A stretch of DNA of 40,901 nt, from assembly GCA_934098665.1 (NCBI GenBank), contig CAKOOO010000006.1:1-40901 (forward strand), given 5' to 3'. Origin of the DNA: an uncultured Bacilli bacterium. Lineage in GTDB: Bacteria > Bacillota_I > Bacilli_A > RF39 > UBA660. A program made the position numbers and the translations under genes. This document shows, in pieces, positions 17,071 through 26,556 of this stretch (the stretch's first letter is position 1; each line of letters begins with the position of its first letter). The notes beneath the pieces were generated by a model, which worked only from the letters and a program-made list of their open reading frames with translations, was not told the origin of the DNA and ran no database searches.

Positions 17071-17790
17071 ATGAAAAAAATTAGAAATATAATGTTAGTA
17101 TTACTTATATTATTTACAAAAAATGTAAATGCTGTATGTGACTATGCAAAAGAGGCTGCACTTAATAGTGAAGCCACTACAATTAAAGCAATATACGAAG
17201 AACAGTCAAAAGAAAGAGATAAAAGTGAGTATGTGTGCGGTGATGGTAATGAAGGATGCGTAGCAATGGTTGATTATTTTAAAATATCAATTTTAAATTT
17301 AAGTGAAAATTTCTATGTAACAGTTAAAGGTGATAATAATTTTAATAAAACATTTACCTCTAAAGATGCAAAAGATGGTGTTATATCATTTGATGTAACT
17401 GATATAAGTGAAATTAACACATATACATTCAATGTTTATAATTCAAGTTCAAGTGGTTGTGAAAAATTAAATAGAACATTTTATTTAACTACTCCAAGAT
17501 TAAATGATTATTATGAATATGCAATTTGTGAAGATATACCTGATTATTATATGTGCCAAAAATTTGTTACTTTTGATGATAATGGATTAACGGATTTTAT
17601 TACTAAAGCAAATGAATACAAAGATAATCAAGATAAGAAAAATGAAGAAATTAATAAATCATTTTGGCAAAGAATAGGCGATTTTATTATTAATAATAAA
17701 GTTGGTATTATTGTAGGCGTTAGTATTATAGCAGTAATTACTGTTGTAAGTGTAATAATTATAAGAAAAAGAAGAAAGGATATAATTTAA
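17071..17790 (+). CDS. Secreted, membrane-anchored Cys-containing protein, 239 aa
   Basis: Signal peptide at 1-21 (ending NVNA), six Cys in the outside part, beta-strand-like middle (YFKISILNL and FYVTVKGD segments), then a C-terminal membrane helix (about 210-232) with a basic tail RKRRK. Topology: outside domain with a cytoplasmic tail. First gene of appendage block 1, one base apart from the 1258-aa gene. Not a known family to me. It could be a base or anchor component for the large Cys-rich protein, by context only. Confidence 0.7.
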   Translation: MKKIRNIMLVLLILFTKNVNAVCDYAKEAALNSEATTIKAIYEEQSKERDKSEYVCGDGNEGCVAMVDYFKISILNLSENFYVTVKGDNNFNKTFTSKDAKDGVISFDVTDISEINTYTFNVYNSSSSGCEKLNRTFYLTTPRLNDYYEYAICEDIPDYYMCQKFVTFDDNGLTDFITKANEYKDNQDKKNEEINKSFWQRIGDFIINNKVGIIVGVSIIAVITVVSVIIIRKRRKDII

Positions 17791-17791
17791 T

Positions 17792-20700
17792 ATGAAAAAA
17801 TTAATCAAAAAAATATTATTAAGTATATTTATAGTTGTATTTCTTTCTTTAAATGTTAATGCAAAACAAGAGTTAGGACTTGAAAAATTTAATGTTTCTC
17901 ATACAACCATGAACTCTAGTTTAGGCTTTGAAAATTTTGATAAACATACAGCGTCAGATAGTAGTGGAAATACTTATAATGCATATTGTGTTGCAAGAGG
18001 ATATAATGCTCCAAATACTGCACAAATTTCTAGAATTTTAGGTACAGAAAAAGCACTTTTAAAATATGATACTGCCGTACTTGAAATGTTAAAAGGCGCT
18101 GAAAGTCAGGAGTATGAAGTTGGTCATATTGCACTTAGAATGTTTGCAAATGCTATAGATACTGGAAAAGATAATAAATCAAGTATTGATACTAACTACC
18201 AAAAGGAATTAAATCAAATATTAGATTGTTTTTTGACTGATGAAAACTTTATAGAATCTTATAATGCGTATACAGGCAAAAAAATTAAAAAAGGTAGTAA
18301 AAAATGTACTTATGAATCAAAAATTGAAGGTAATAACACTCTAGGTGCTGTTAAAGCCTTAATTAAATCTGGACTTGATGCTGCAAGCAATAATCTTGAA
18401 ATGGCTGGTAAAACAACTGTTGAAAAGGGAATTGCTTCAGATCAAAAAAAAGAAAATGGAAAACTTTCAAAAATTGTTTCTGTTAAAGTTAGTTTAAAAG
18501 GTATTCTTACAGAAAATGATTATTTTAAGTATAAAGAATATAAATTAGAAAATAAAAATGTTAATGTAACACTTCTTGGTTATTCAAAAGATTTTAAAGA
18601 TACTGTAGATGGATGGCAAGAATTATCAAGTGGAACTGACCTTTCGAAAATTGATGGTGAAAAAGCCTATAATGGGGATGTATATATAGGTTTTTTACTA
18701 GAGATGGATGCAAGTGATGAAGAAGATATTGATGAAGATGCAAAATGTGAAAATTTTGTAATTCAAACTGTATTTGAGTCAAATGGAAAAATAACTGCTG
18801 CCGTTTTAACTGGTGGACAAGGTGATCAAGCTTTTTATGCGTATATTCCTGATACAGGTAAACCTAAAGAAATAACTTTTGATTTAAATACAAGCTTATG
18901 CGAAGAAGTAACATGTGACCCAACATCAACACTTCCAAATATTTGTGAAGATGGAATTAATGCTGATGAAAATGGTAATGTTGAATATGAATTTAGAGAA
19001 GCTTATAATAGTGAAAGTGGTAAATATAATATAAAGAAATGTTTACTTACTAAAAATAGTACAGATAAGGCTGGCAATTCATATGCTTTAAAAGATGATG
19101 AAAATGCTAGTATGGTAAATGATAATCCATATTGTGAAGTAAAATGTAAAGAAGATTATAAGTTTGGTGTTCCATATAAACGTAATGCTGAAGCAGGAAG
19201 ATATTTCCAAATAAGTGTTGCATTAAAGGGAACTCAAGACTGTTATACTACAAAATTAGATTATAAAAAATATACTGAAGATGTAGTCAAGAAACAAGCA
19301 GAAATTATTGATGCTTATAATGACTGGCTTGAAAATTATGAAAATTATACATTTCCTTTAGTTCAGGGCGAAGGAGTAGATTGCAGTGCAGTCGATTGTC
19401 CTTATGATGTTGATCCAAAAACTGGTAAAACAAAAAATACTTGTTCTCCTAAAGAAAAAGAAAATGCTGAATATTTAAAAACTATAATTCATAGTTACGA
19501 TTTTTATAATTATGAAATTATTGAAGGTACAGACAGATGGACTATTAGTGCAAATACTGGTTTAACAAAAATCGGACCAAAATTTGGTAAATGGCTTAAT
19601 AATGCAACTTGTACTCCTTCTTGTGACGTATCCAATCCATGTAAATGGGAAATGACGCCTGATGATCATTATAAATCATTAATAAAAGAATATGAGGCTG
19701 GTATTGCATCAGCAAAATCTAAATTAAAAGAATTAATTGAGCAGCTTCGTGAAATCGTTGATACATATAATTCATGTGCTGCTGATCATGATTATGCAAG
19801 TAAACAAACTGATAAATCTAAAACATATGGAAATACAGCTTATTGGGATATGATATATAATTATAATCCTGAAATAGTCTATAGCTATGATGAACCTGAA
19901 CCAGGTATTTCTAGTGTAAACTGGATTAATGAAGTTTCTGGAAAAACTTGTGAACATGGCATGACTTGTGACAATATGTATAGTACTGATGCTATTGTTA
20001 ATGCAGAAAAATGTGCAAATACTTCTGATAATAAAGTAAAATGTGAAAAAAGTGCTAGCGTAAATGATATAGATGGAAATTCACATGTTGTAACTTGGTA
20101 TTGTGATGGTGAAATTGATAATGAATATGGTACATGTAAAGGTAGTGCAACACTTGATTATAATGATGAATATCATTGGATGGTTGAAGATGCTGATTTA
20201 AATACAGGTGCTGATTATAGAATATCTATTGGTACAAATAAATCAAATTCACTTCATAAAATAACTAAAGTTGATTATGTTAGAAAAACAGCTTCATCTA
20301 AAGGTACTTACAATACTGAAAGAGTTTATTATTCAATGCATGATGATGGAACAATTTCTATCAAAGAAACTCCAGAAAAGAAAATTGATAATGCTGATAT
20401 AGTTGATGGTTTACCTGTAAGTATTAATACACCAACAGGAACGTATTATTATAAATTAACTTTAAATAATATTGGTTCATTCTATCCAGAAAAAGATAGT
20501 TTAGGACGTATATTTGGAACAGGCAAGAGTTTATCAAATGAGGTTAGATCTGAAGCAGTGGCTAAAGGCAATAAAGCTCAAGTCGGTAAAAATGAATATG
20601 CTTGTACATATGAAGTAAATCAAAATACATGTGAAGATAGTCAAGGAAATAAACATTATAAAACTGAATGTGAAAAAGGTGAAAATTGGGAAAAATGTCA

Positions 20701-21568
20701 AGAAAGATTATGCCCAGTAAGTCCAAAAGGACCGTTCTGTGTTGAAAAATCACAAAGTTATTATGTATGTAATAATACAACTTATGATTCAAGTTGTAAA
20801 GCTAAAAATTCACGTGAAGAAGCTTTAGCAGCTGTTGGTTGTAAAGTTGGAGAGGCTTGTGAACAAAACTTTAACTGCTGTCCAAACTGTAAAGTTGAGT
20901 GTATTGGACAATGTTCAATTACAAATAATGGTTCAAAGAAACCTGAATATGATTTTAGACCAGTAAGTCCTGGAAATTTATTCCCAACTGATAGAGATAT
21001 TGGTTATAACTGGGAAAGTAATCCAGATAAATATCATAATAGTTTAGTAGCAAGAAAAGCAGGAGACACAATTACTGAAATTACAAAAAGAGCTAATGAT
21101 GTTTCTAATGAAAATGGAAGTACTGATACAACTGTTGAAGATTATACTTTAAAAGTTACTATGAATGCTGATATGATTAGTAAAATCAAAGCATATAATA
21201 AAGAACAAAAATCATATAATAATGATACTATGAATTGTATAGATTATCCTATTAATATAACAAGTGAGGCATCATGTAAAGAAAAAGGTTATACATGGCA
21301 AGAAAATAAATGTATATTAAGTAATATTTTCTGTACAAGTTCATTTATTGATCAATTAATAAATGGTGATTTTGGTGGTTCTGTAAATATGAAATCTTTA
21401 GAAGGTAGAACTGCAGATATTGAAAAATTTACTACCTATACTAGTCCTTATGGAGTAAGTAATAGTGATAATTTAATTACTACAAATGATTATTGGACAA
21501 TATATAGATTTAGCACATTAGATGTTAATGGCGATGGTATACCAGATGTTGGACCATCATGGAAATAA
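17792..21568 (+). CDS. Giant secreted cysteine-rich protein, 1258 aa
   Basis: Signal peptide at 1-24 (KK..., hydrophobic core, NVNAK). The mature part has 43 Cys, some in close clusters such as CEQNFNCCPNCKVECIGQC around 1080-1100, which is unusual for a low-GC Gram-positive exoprotein. A helical, probably coiled-coil section (YKSLIKEYEAGIASAKSK onward, about 625-665) lies between Cys-rich parts. The C-terminus has DVNGDGIPD, a calcium-loop-like motif. No membrane anchor or sorting motif at the end. It is encoded between the anchored 239-aa protein and the pilin-peptidase. Plausible as an adhesin or tip of the appendage, perhaps processed by the peptidase. Family not recognised. Confidence 0.75.
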   Translation: MKKLIKKILLSIFIVVFLSLNVNAKQELGLEKFNVSHTTMNSSLGFENFDKHTASDSSGNTYNAYCVARGYNAPNTAQISRILGTEKALLKYDTAVLEMLKGAESQEYEVGHIALRMFANAIDTGKDNKSSIDTNYQKELNQILDCFLTDENFIESYNAYTGKKIKKGSKKCTYESKIEGNNTLGAVKALIKSGLDAASNNLEMAGKTTVEKGIASDQKKENGKLSKIVSVKVSLKGILTENDYFKYKEYKLENKNVNVTLLGYSKDFKDTVDGWQELSSGTDLSKIDGEKAYNGDVYIGFLLEMDASDEEDIDEDAKCENFVIQTVFESNGKITAAVLTGGQGDQAFYAYIPDTGKPKEITFDLNTSLCEEVTCDPTSTLPNICEDGINADENGNVEYEFREAYNSESGKYNIKKCLLTKNSTDKAGNSYALKDDENASMVNDNPYCEVKCKEDYKFGVPYKRNAEAGRYFQISVALKGTQDCYTTKLDYKKYTEDVVKKQAEIIDAYNDWLENYENYTFPLVQGEGVDCSAVDCPYDVDPKTGKTKNTCSPKEKENAEYLKTIIHSYDFYNYEIIEGTDRWTISANTGLTKIGPKFGKWLNNATCTPSCDVSNPCKWEMTPDDHYKSLIKEYEAGIASAKSKLKELIEQLREIVDTYNSCAADHDYASKQTDKSKTYGNTAYWDMIYNYNPEIVYSYDEPEPGISSVNWINEVSGKTCEHGMTCDNMYSTDAIVNAEKCANTSDNKVKCEKSASVNDIDGNSHVVTWYCDGEIDNEYGTCKGSATLDYNDEYHWMVEDADLNTGADYRISIGTNKSNSLHKITKVDYVRKTASSKGTYNTERVYYSMHDDGTISIKETPEKKIDNADIVDGLPVSINTPTGTYYYKLTLNNIGSFYPEKDSLGRIFGTGKSLSNEVRSEAVAKGNKAQVGKNEYACTYEVNQNTCEDSQGNKHYKTECEKGENWEKCQERLCPVSPKGPFCVEKSQSYYVCNNTTYDSSCKAKNSREEALAAVGCKVGEACEQNFNCCPNCKVECIGQCSITNNGSKKPEYDFRPVSPGNLFPTDRDIGYNWESNPDKYHNSLVARKAGDTITEITKRANDVSNENGSTDTTVEDYTLKVTMNADMISKIKAYNKEQKSYNNDTMNCIDYPINITSEASCKEKGYTWQENKCILSNIFCTSSFIDQLINGDFGGSVNMKSLEGRTADIEKFTTYTSPYGVSNSDNLITTNDYWTIYRFSTLDVNGDGIPDVGPSWK

Positions 21569-21581
21569 GGAGGCGTAAATA

Positions 21582-22769
21582 ATGAAAGAATCCTATTGGG
21601 GATATTGGTTAATGGTTTTTGGAGTATTCATTATTGTAGTACTCCTTCTTGTCCAAAGTTTTACTGGAGCTAATACTCAAGATTATTATTTAATAAAAGA
21701 AATCACGGAGTCATCTATGGTAGATGCTGTAGATTATGCATATTATAGAACTTATGGAGAAATCAAAATAAATAAAGAGAAATTTTATGAGGTTTTTTTA
21801 AGAAGATTTGCTGAAGAAGCAAGTTTAGCTACAACTTATGATATTGAATTTACTGAAATATATGAGGCACCACCAAAAGTTGGTGTAAAAGTATCAAGCA
21901 AATCTGGTGCATTTAATGTAGCAGGTGATGCAACTCAATTTGATATTGTAAATAAAATTGATGCAATATTAGAATCAAGTTTAAAACCAGGAAATAGTAA
22001 TGGTACTTATGATACAAGTTATAGTGATAACACTGGTACCACTACAACTGGAAATCTAAATACAACTAATCCTTCGGATGAACCTTCATCAGAAGATGGT
22101 AAAAAGGATGCTAACAAAAATAGATCTTCAGTAAGTATTAAGCAAACTTATGATGTAATTGATGTTAATGGAACAAAAGTTTATATGGACTGTGCTTGTG
22201 GTCCAATTGCTATGACAGAAGCTATTATGATGTTAGGAAAGAAAGATACTTTAAAATCCTATATTCAAAGTGAACTTGGATATATGCCAAGTACTAATGA
22301 GCAATACGCTGCTGCTGTATATATACTAATGTATCAAAATGGTTTAAATGGAAATCCATCATTACATGACTTTGGTGAAGCTAATTTCTGCGGTGGAAAA
22401 GGAACTTACGCAAGTAAAGGCAATAGTTTCCTAAATAATGTTGGATTAAGTGTTGGCAAAAATGGTGGAGATTTAGAAGGTACAACAGGAGGTTATGCAG
22501 AAGAGATTTATAAGTCATTATTAGAAGGTAATGTTGTAGTTGCTTCAATATCTAAAAATAAAGGAAGTGGTATTCCTAGTAATACTGGTCTTGCTTCAAC
22601 AACTACAGGACATTACTACACAATTTATGGCTATGATAAATCAAAAAATTGTTTTAAGGTATATAATCCTATAACATATTATAAATCAGGAACTCCTACA
22701 GGAAATCAATGCGTTCCATATGATGCTGTAAATACATATTTTACAGAATATGTTTCAGTAAGTAATTAA
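21582..22769 (+). CDS. Pilin-like protein (DUF5411-like) fused to a C39/papain-like peptidase domain
   Basis: 395 aa. Residues 1-130: MKESYWGYW start, one membrane helix (about 8-28), then a TadE-like amphipathic region including YYLIKEITESSMVDAVDYAYYR and YEAPPKVGVKVS, which I recognise from DUF5411 proteins of Tad-like loci. Residues 135-180: Ser/Thr/Asn/Gly-rich linker. Residues about 183-395: cysteine peptidase-like domain with DCACGPIAMTEA (C206 in CGP the likely nucleophile), GHYYTIYGYD (H344) and YNP (N362), the Cys-His-Asn/Asp order of the C39/papain clan. RBS AAGGAGG. Last gene of block 1, followed by a strong terminator. The predicted place is outside the cell on the appendage or its base. 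Confidence 0.8.
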   Translation: MKESYWGYWLMVFGVFIIVVLLLVQSFTGANTQDYYLIKEITESSMVDAVDYAYYRTYGEIKINKEKFYEVFLRRFAEEASLATTYDIEFTEIYEAPPKVGVKVSSKSGAFNVAGDATQFDIVNKIDAILESSLKPGNSNGTYDTSYSDNTGTTTTGNLNTTNPSDEPSSEDGKKDANKNRSSVSIKQTYDVIDVNGTKVYMDCACGPIAMTEAIMMLGKKDTLKSYIQSELGYMPSTNEQYAAAVYILMYQNGLNGNPSLHDFGEANFCGGKGTYASKGNSFLNNVGLSVGKNGGDLEGTTGGYAEEIYKSLLEGNVVVASISKNKGSGIPSNTGLASTTTGHYYTIYGYDKSKNCFKVYNPITYYKSGTPTGNQCVPYDAVNTYFTEYVSVSN

Positions 22770-22782
22770 AAAATAAAAAATT

Positions 22783-22806
22783 GACACAAAATTTTGTGTC
22801 TTTTTT
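22783..22806 (+). terminator. Strong rho-independent terminator ending block 1
   Basis: An 18-base perfect palindrome GACACAAAA/TTTTGTGTC (22783-22800) followed directly by six T. Confidence 0.88.
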
Positions 22807-22816
22807 AGTTATGTTA

Positions 22817-22845
22817 TTGAAAATAAACTTAAAAGTTGTTATAAT
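22817..22845 (+). promoter_or_regulatory. Promoter of the Tad-like machine operon
   Basis: TTGAAA 22817-22822, 17 bases, TATAAT 22840-22845 with extended TG 22837-22838. Near consensus. Confidence 0.75.
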
Positions 22846-22883
22846 TTTAATTGATAGTAGAAAAGTATTTAAGGAGGATAAAA

Positions 22884-23657
22884 ATGGGAAATTTAAAAGC
22901 TTTTTTTAAGAAAACTATAGCAAATAAAAATACGGTGACAATTTTGCTTGTTTTAGTGGGTATTGTAATTCTTTATGTTTTTTATAGCATGAGAGTAAAG
23001 GAGGCAACAACACCAATTCGTGTGCCTTGTGCAAAAGTTGAAATTCAGTCAACTGAAGAAATAACCGAGGATAAAATAACATGGGTAGAAGTAAATAGTA
23101 AACTATTAAAAAGTGCTGATATTATTCAAAGTCAAGGTGCTTTAATAGGATATTATGTTACAACAGGAACATCAATTCCAAAAGGTGGATTATTTTATAA
23201 GACTCAAGTTGTAACAAAAAAAGAATTGCCTAATTCAGTATCTGATGATATACCTGATGGATATACATTATATGGATTAAGTGTAAATAATCATACAACT
23301 TTTGGTAATTCAATATATCCTGGAGATAAAATTGACCTTTACTTAAAAGCAAATGATGAATCAGGGAAAGTTGTTTATGGTAAATTTATTGAAAGTATTA
23401 CAGTTTTAGGAGTACGTGATAGTAGTGGTAAAGATGTATTTGGTTTAAATGAAACTCGTAATCCAGCAGAATTATTATTTGCGGTACCTGATGATATGTA
23501 TAACTTATTAATGAGAGCTGGTTATGTATCAGGCCTTACAATGGTACCAGTACCAAGAAATAAAAACTATACACAAACTGGAGCTAATACTGTTACAGTT
23601 GAATATTTTAAAAATTTAATTAATGCTAAATCTACAGATGCAAGCGAAATGCAATAA
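22884..23657 (+). CDS. CpaB/RcpC-like SAF-domain protein
   Basis: A 257-aa protein with one N-terminal membrane helix (about 17-35) and a SAF domain: PVRVPCAKVEI-like entry, TEEITEDKITWVEV, then TGTSIPKGGLFY, as in CpaB. A later IYPGDKIDLYL segment is also family-typical. In Tad systems CpaB sits outside the membrane and binds wall or outer components. ATG 22884 is preceded by AAGGAGG (22871-22877); the upstream TTG 22851 is not needed. First gene of a four-gene machine operon with CpaF, TadB and TadC. Confidence 0.82.
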   Translation: MGNLKAFFKKTIANKNTVTILLVLVGIVILYVFYSMRVKEATTPIRVPCAKVEIQSTEEITEDKITWVEVNSKLLKSADIIQSQGALIGYYVTTGTSIPKGGLFYKTQVVTKKELPNSVSDDIPDGYTLYGLSVNNHTTFGNSIYPGDKIDLYLKANDESGKVVYGKFIESITVLGVRDSSGKDVFGLNETRNPAELLFAVPDDMYNLLMRAGYVSGLTMVPVPRNKNYTQTGANTVTVEYFKNLINAKSTDASEMQ

Positions 23658-23672
23658 AAAGGAGTGATTAAG

Positions 23673-24779
23673 GTGAAAGATTCAATATTTTCACAATTAG
23701 ATTTTGGACCAATTACAGAGTTTTTAAATGATGATAACATAACCGATATTTCATACTCAAATGGTGGAAATGTTTGGCTTAAAACCCTAGATAAAGGTAT
23801 TTATATGGTTAATCGACCTGAAATAAATAATGCCTTAATGGAAAAACTAGCTTTTCAATGTTCAAACGTAATGGGTACAACGTTTAATATGGCTCATCCT
23901 TTTCTAGATGCTGAAAGTACTGAACTTCGTCTTAATTTCGTTCATGAAAGTATTGCCACAAATGGAATAGCATGTGTTATAAGAAAGACACCTGCGAAAA
24001 TAAGACTTAATAAAGAAAAGTTAATTAATGAAAAGTATGTTACTGAAAATATTCACAATTTCTTATTATCTTGTGTAAAAGCACACTGTAATATTATGGT
24101 TTCTGGTGAAACTGGTTCAGGTAAAACAGAACTTGTTAAATATTTAGCTTCAAATACTGAAGAAAATGAAAAAATTATTACAATTGAGGATACTTTGGAG
24201 CTACACCTAGATAGAATATTTCCTCATCGTGATATAGTTGCAATGAAAACAAATAACATTGCTTCATATTCTGATGTTTTAGTAACATGTATGAGACAAA
24301 ACCCAAAATGGATACTACTTTCCGAAGTACGTTCCGCAGAGGCTGTTACTGCAGTTCGTAACTCAATTTCATCAGGTCATAATATTATATCAACAATTCA
24401 CTCTGATAGTGCTGCTCATATACCAATGCGTATGTATTCACTTCTTGAAAGTAATCAAGATATTGAACAGTTTTTAAAATCTATTCATAGATATGTTCAA
24501 ATTGGTATTCATGTAAAAGGTTATATGAGTGCGGAACTTCAAAGATTTCAACGTGAAATAGTTGAGGTAACTGAATTTTATGTTGATGAAAATAATGAAG
24601 CTGGAACAAATATTATTTATTCAAAAAGTTTAGATGGGAAAATTTCCTTTAATAAACCTACAAAATATTTAAAAGATTATTTTGGTGCTCAAGGAAAAGT
24701 ACTTGATGAAAGTTTATTTGATGAAAGTAATAATACAGATGAAGTAAGTAAAATTAATAATGATATAGATTCATTATAG
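23673..24779 (+). CDS. CpaF/TadA-type secretion ATPase
   Basis: Hexameric ATPase that powers pilus assembly or secretion from the cytoplasm. In the 368-aa product Walker A is GETGSGKT at 145-152, an acidic TIEDTLELH box follows, Walker B is WILLSEVRSAEA (E218; Ser replaces the usual Gly), and the His box is STIHSDSA (H243). Short for CpaF (usually 400-480), since the N-terminal domain is reduced. GTG 23673 is the chosen start: AAAGGAG at 23658-23664 is 8 bases in front, while GTG 23664 overlaps that site. Second gene of the machine operon. Confidence 0.93.
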   Translation: MKDSIFSQLDFGPITEFLNDDNITDISYSNGGNVWLKTLDKGIYMVNRPEINNALMEKLAFQCSNVMGTTFNMAHPFLDAESTELRLNFVHESIATNGIACVIRKTPAKIRLNKEKLINEKYVTENIHNFLLSCVKAHCNIMVSGETGSGKTELVKYLASNTEENEKIITIEDTLELHLDRIFPHRDIVAMKTNNIASYSDVLVTCMRQNPKWILLSEVRSAEAVTAVRNSISSGHNIISTIHSDSAAHIPMRMYSLLESNQDIEQFLKSIHRYVQIGIHVKGYMSAELQRFQREIVEVTEFYVDENNEAGTNIIYSKSLDGKISFNKPTKYLKDYFGAQGKVLDESLFDESNNTDEVSKINNDIDSL

Positions 24780-24790
24780 AAAGGAGTTTT

Positions 24791-25687
24791 ATGATAGAAC
24801 TTGTTATAATGCTTGCATTAGGAATTTTTATAATATTATATCGTAAGAATCCTGGTGAAAATGTTTATAAGTTTTTTGTATCAAGTGCCTCAAATTTATA
24901 CGAAAAATATGCGCCTTATTCATTTAAAACGGTTAGGGCAAAAGCAAAAGAACTTGGGCAAGAATTTACAACAAGACAATATATTTCGCAAGTTGTAATT
25001 TTTGCAGGTTTTGCAGGTGTAGTTGCTTATTTATATTTTTATAATATTTTACTTTCTATTCTATATGCAATTGCGGCAATATCAGTAATTCCATATCTTG
25101 CATATTTAAGATGTCAAAGAATATATTCTGAATTTATATTTGAACAAATTGAAACTTATACAACAAACGTAATTATGGAATTTAATACAACTCAAAGTTT
25201 TGTAAAAGCTTTAGAGGGTGTTAGAGACTCTGGCATTATTGAAGAACCAGTTTTATCTGACTTAAAAAAAATGATTGATATGTCATATCAAAATGGAACA
25301 ATAGATGAATCAATAGATTATTTTAATAAAAAATACCCATATTATATGGTGAAAAATATGCATCAACTTTTCTTTCAAATTACCAAAGAAGGTGCAAGAG
25401 ATGCAGGTCAAAGTTTAGAAAATATGGCAATGGATATAGATGCCCTTGTTGAAGGTGTGTATAGAGATCAAATGGATAGAAAAGCTTTTCATTCAAAATT
25501 TATAAAGTTTGGTGTAGCATTATTTTTCTTGATTCTAGCGGTTCAATATATGTACGGAACAGAAAAGTATATAGAACTTCTTGATATGTGGTATGTTCAG
25601 TTAATACTTCATGCCATAATTATAGTAAATGCTTTATTTTTACTAAAAGGAGAAAAATATTATAATGAAGATGTGGGGGTTGAATAA
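24791..25687 (+). CDS. TadB-like T2SSF membrane protein
   Basis: Inner-membrane platform protein of the Tad/type II secretion F family. The 298-aa product has hydrophobic segments near 2-17, about 57-92 (two helices) and two at the C-terminus (about 238-285), with the F-domain in between (QIETYTTNVIMEFNTTQSFVKALEGV and ITKEGARDAGQSLENMA). AAGGAG lies in front of ATG 24791. The order ATPase-TadB-TadC is the classic Tad order. Confidence 0.82.
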   Translation: MIELVIMLALGIFIILYRKNPGENVYKFFVSSASNLYEKYAPYSFKTVRAKAKELGQEFTTRQYISQVVIFAGFAGVVAYLYFYNILLSILYAIAAISVIPYLAYLRCQRIYSEFIFEQIETYTTNVIMEFNTTQSFVKALEGVRDSGIIEEPVLSDLKKMIDMSYQNGTIDESIDYFNKKYPYYMVKNMHQLFFQITKEGARDAGQSLENMAMDIDALVEGVYRDQMDRKAFHSKFIKFGVALFFLILAVQYMYGTEKYIELLDMWYVQLILHAIIIVNALFLLKGEKYYNEDVGVE

Positions 25688-25689
25688 TT

Positions 25690-26481
25690 ATGTATTATGA
25701 AATATTTATTTTAGCCACCATAATATATGGAATAATGTTTGCCACAGGACAAATAAGTTTTACTAAATTAATTAGTGATAATGAAAGTATATTTAGAAAA
25801 TTAAAAGAAAGTGACTGGGATTTTTATGTTAAAGCTAAATATGGAACTTCAGTTAATCCTGATATACTTTTTAATAAAAGAGTTAGAAATGGTTTAATTA
25901 CTCTTGTAATAGCGGCATTTTATGCGATGACTGGTGGAATATCTGCGATAAAATTAGTAATTGCTTGTGCTGCAGGTTATGGAGTATTTAAAATAACTTA
26001 TATTGATTTAAAAGGTTATTATAAAAAACATATTGCTCAAATAGACTCTTTATTACCTCATTATTTAAAAAGTATAGAGATATTAATTCAACACTATACA
26101 GTTCCAGTGGCAATTGGTAAATCTATTAATGATGCTCCAGAAATATTTAAGCCAGGCCTTGAGGATTTAATTAATGCAATAAATTCTGGAGATGACACAA
26201 TTAATCCATATATGGAATTTGCAAAAACTTATCCAGTAAGAGATAGTATGAGAATGATGAGACTTTTATATAGATTAAGTTTAGGAAGACAAGAAAGAAA
26301 ACAAGAACAACTTTTAACTTTTTCTAAATCAATTTCATCTTTACAACAAAAAGCAAGAGAAACAAGATATAAAAATCGTCTTGATAAAATGGAAGGCATG
26401 ACAATGAAAATGCTTATCGCTACCGGTATTGGGGTAATGATCGTTTTAATTCTTGCTGTACTAAATGCCATTAATCTGTAA
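25690..26481 (+). CDS. TadC-like T2SSF membrane protein
   Basis: 263-aa partner platform protein. N-terminal helix, a two-helix region about 70-105, a cytoplasmic domain (HYLKSIEILIQHYTVPVAIG and SMRMMRLLYRLSLGRQERK) and a C-terminal helix (about 238-260). Begins 2 bases after the TadB-like gene, so cotranscribed. The machine operon seems to end here, although no clear hairpin follows. Confidence 0.78.
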   Translation: MYYEIFILATIIYGIMFATGQISFTKLISDNESIFRKLKESDWDFYVKAKYGTSVNPDILFNKRVRNGLITLVIAAFYAMTGGISAIKLVIACAAGYGVFKITYIDLKGYYKKHIAQIDSLLPHYLKSIEILIQHYTVPVAIGKSINDAPEIFKPGLEDLINAINSGDDTINPYMEFAKTYPVRDSMRMMRLLYRLSLGRQERKQEQLLTFSKSISSLQQKARETRYKNRLDKMEGMTMKMLIATGIGVMIVLILAVLNAINL

Positions 26482-26497
26482 ATTTAAGTCAAATATA

Positions 26498-26526
26498 TTG
26501 ATAAAAAAAATAAAAATTGCTATAAT
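26498..26526 (+). promoter_or_regulatory. Promoter of the mini-pilin operon
   Basis: TTGATA 26498-26503, 17 bases, TATAAT 26521-26526 with TG 26518-26519. A strong promoter placed right in front of the pilin genes allows them to be made in excess over the machine. Confidence 0.75.
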
Positions 26527-26556
26527 AAAAATATATAATAAAGGAGGAATAATTAA

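Noticed and set aside
17792..18250. Thioester (TED) adhesin domain at the start of the 1258-aa protein, suggested by NAYCVARG and GHIALRMFAN
   Set aside because: The Gln that should form the thioester with Cys is not seen (His in that area), so the resemblance is too weak to call.
22851..22883. Longer N-terminus of the CpaB-like protein from TTG 22851
   Set aside because: AAGGAGG at 22871-22877 clearly serves ATG 22884, and the extra codons lie at the expected transcription start.
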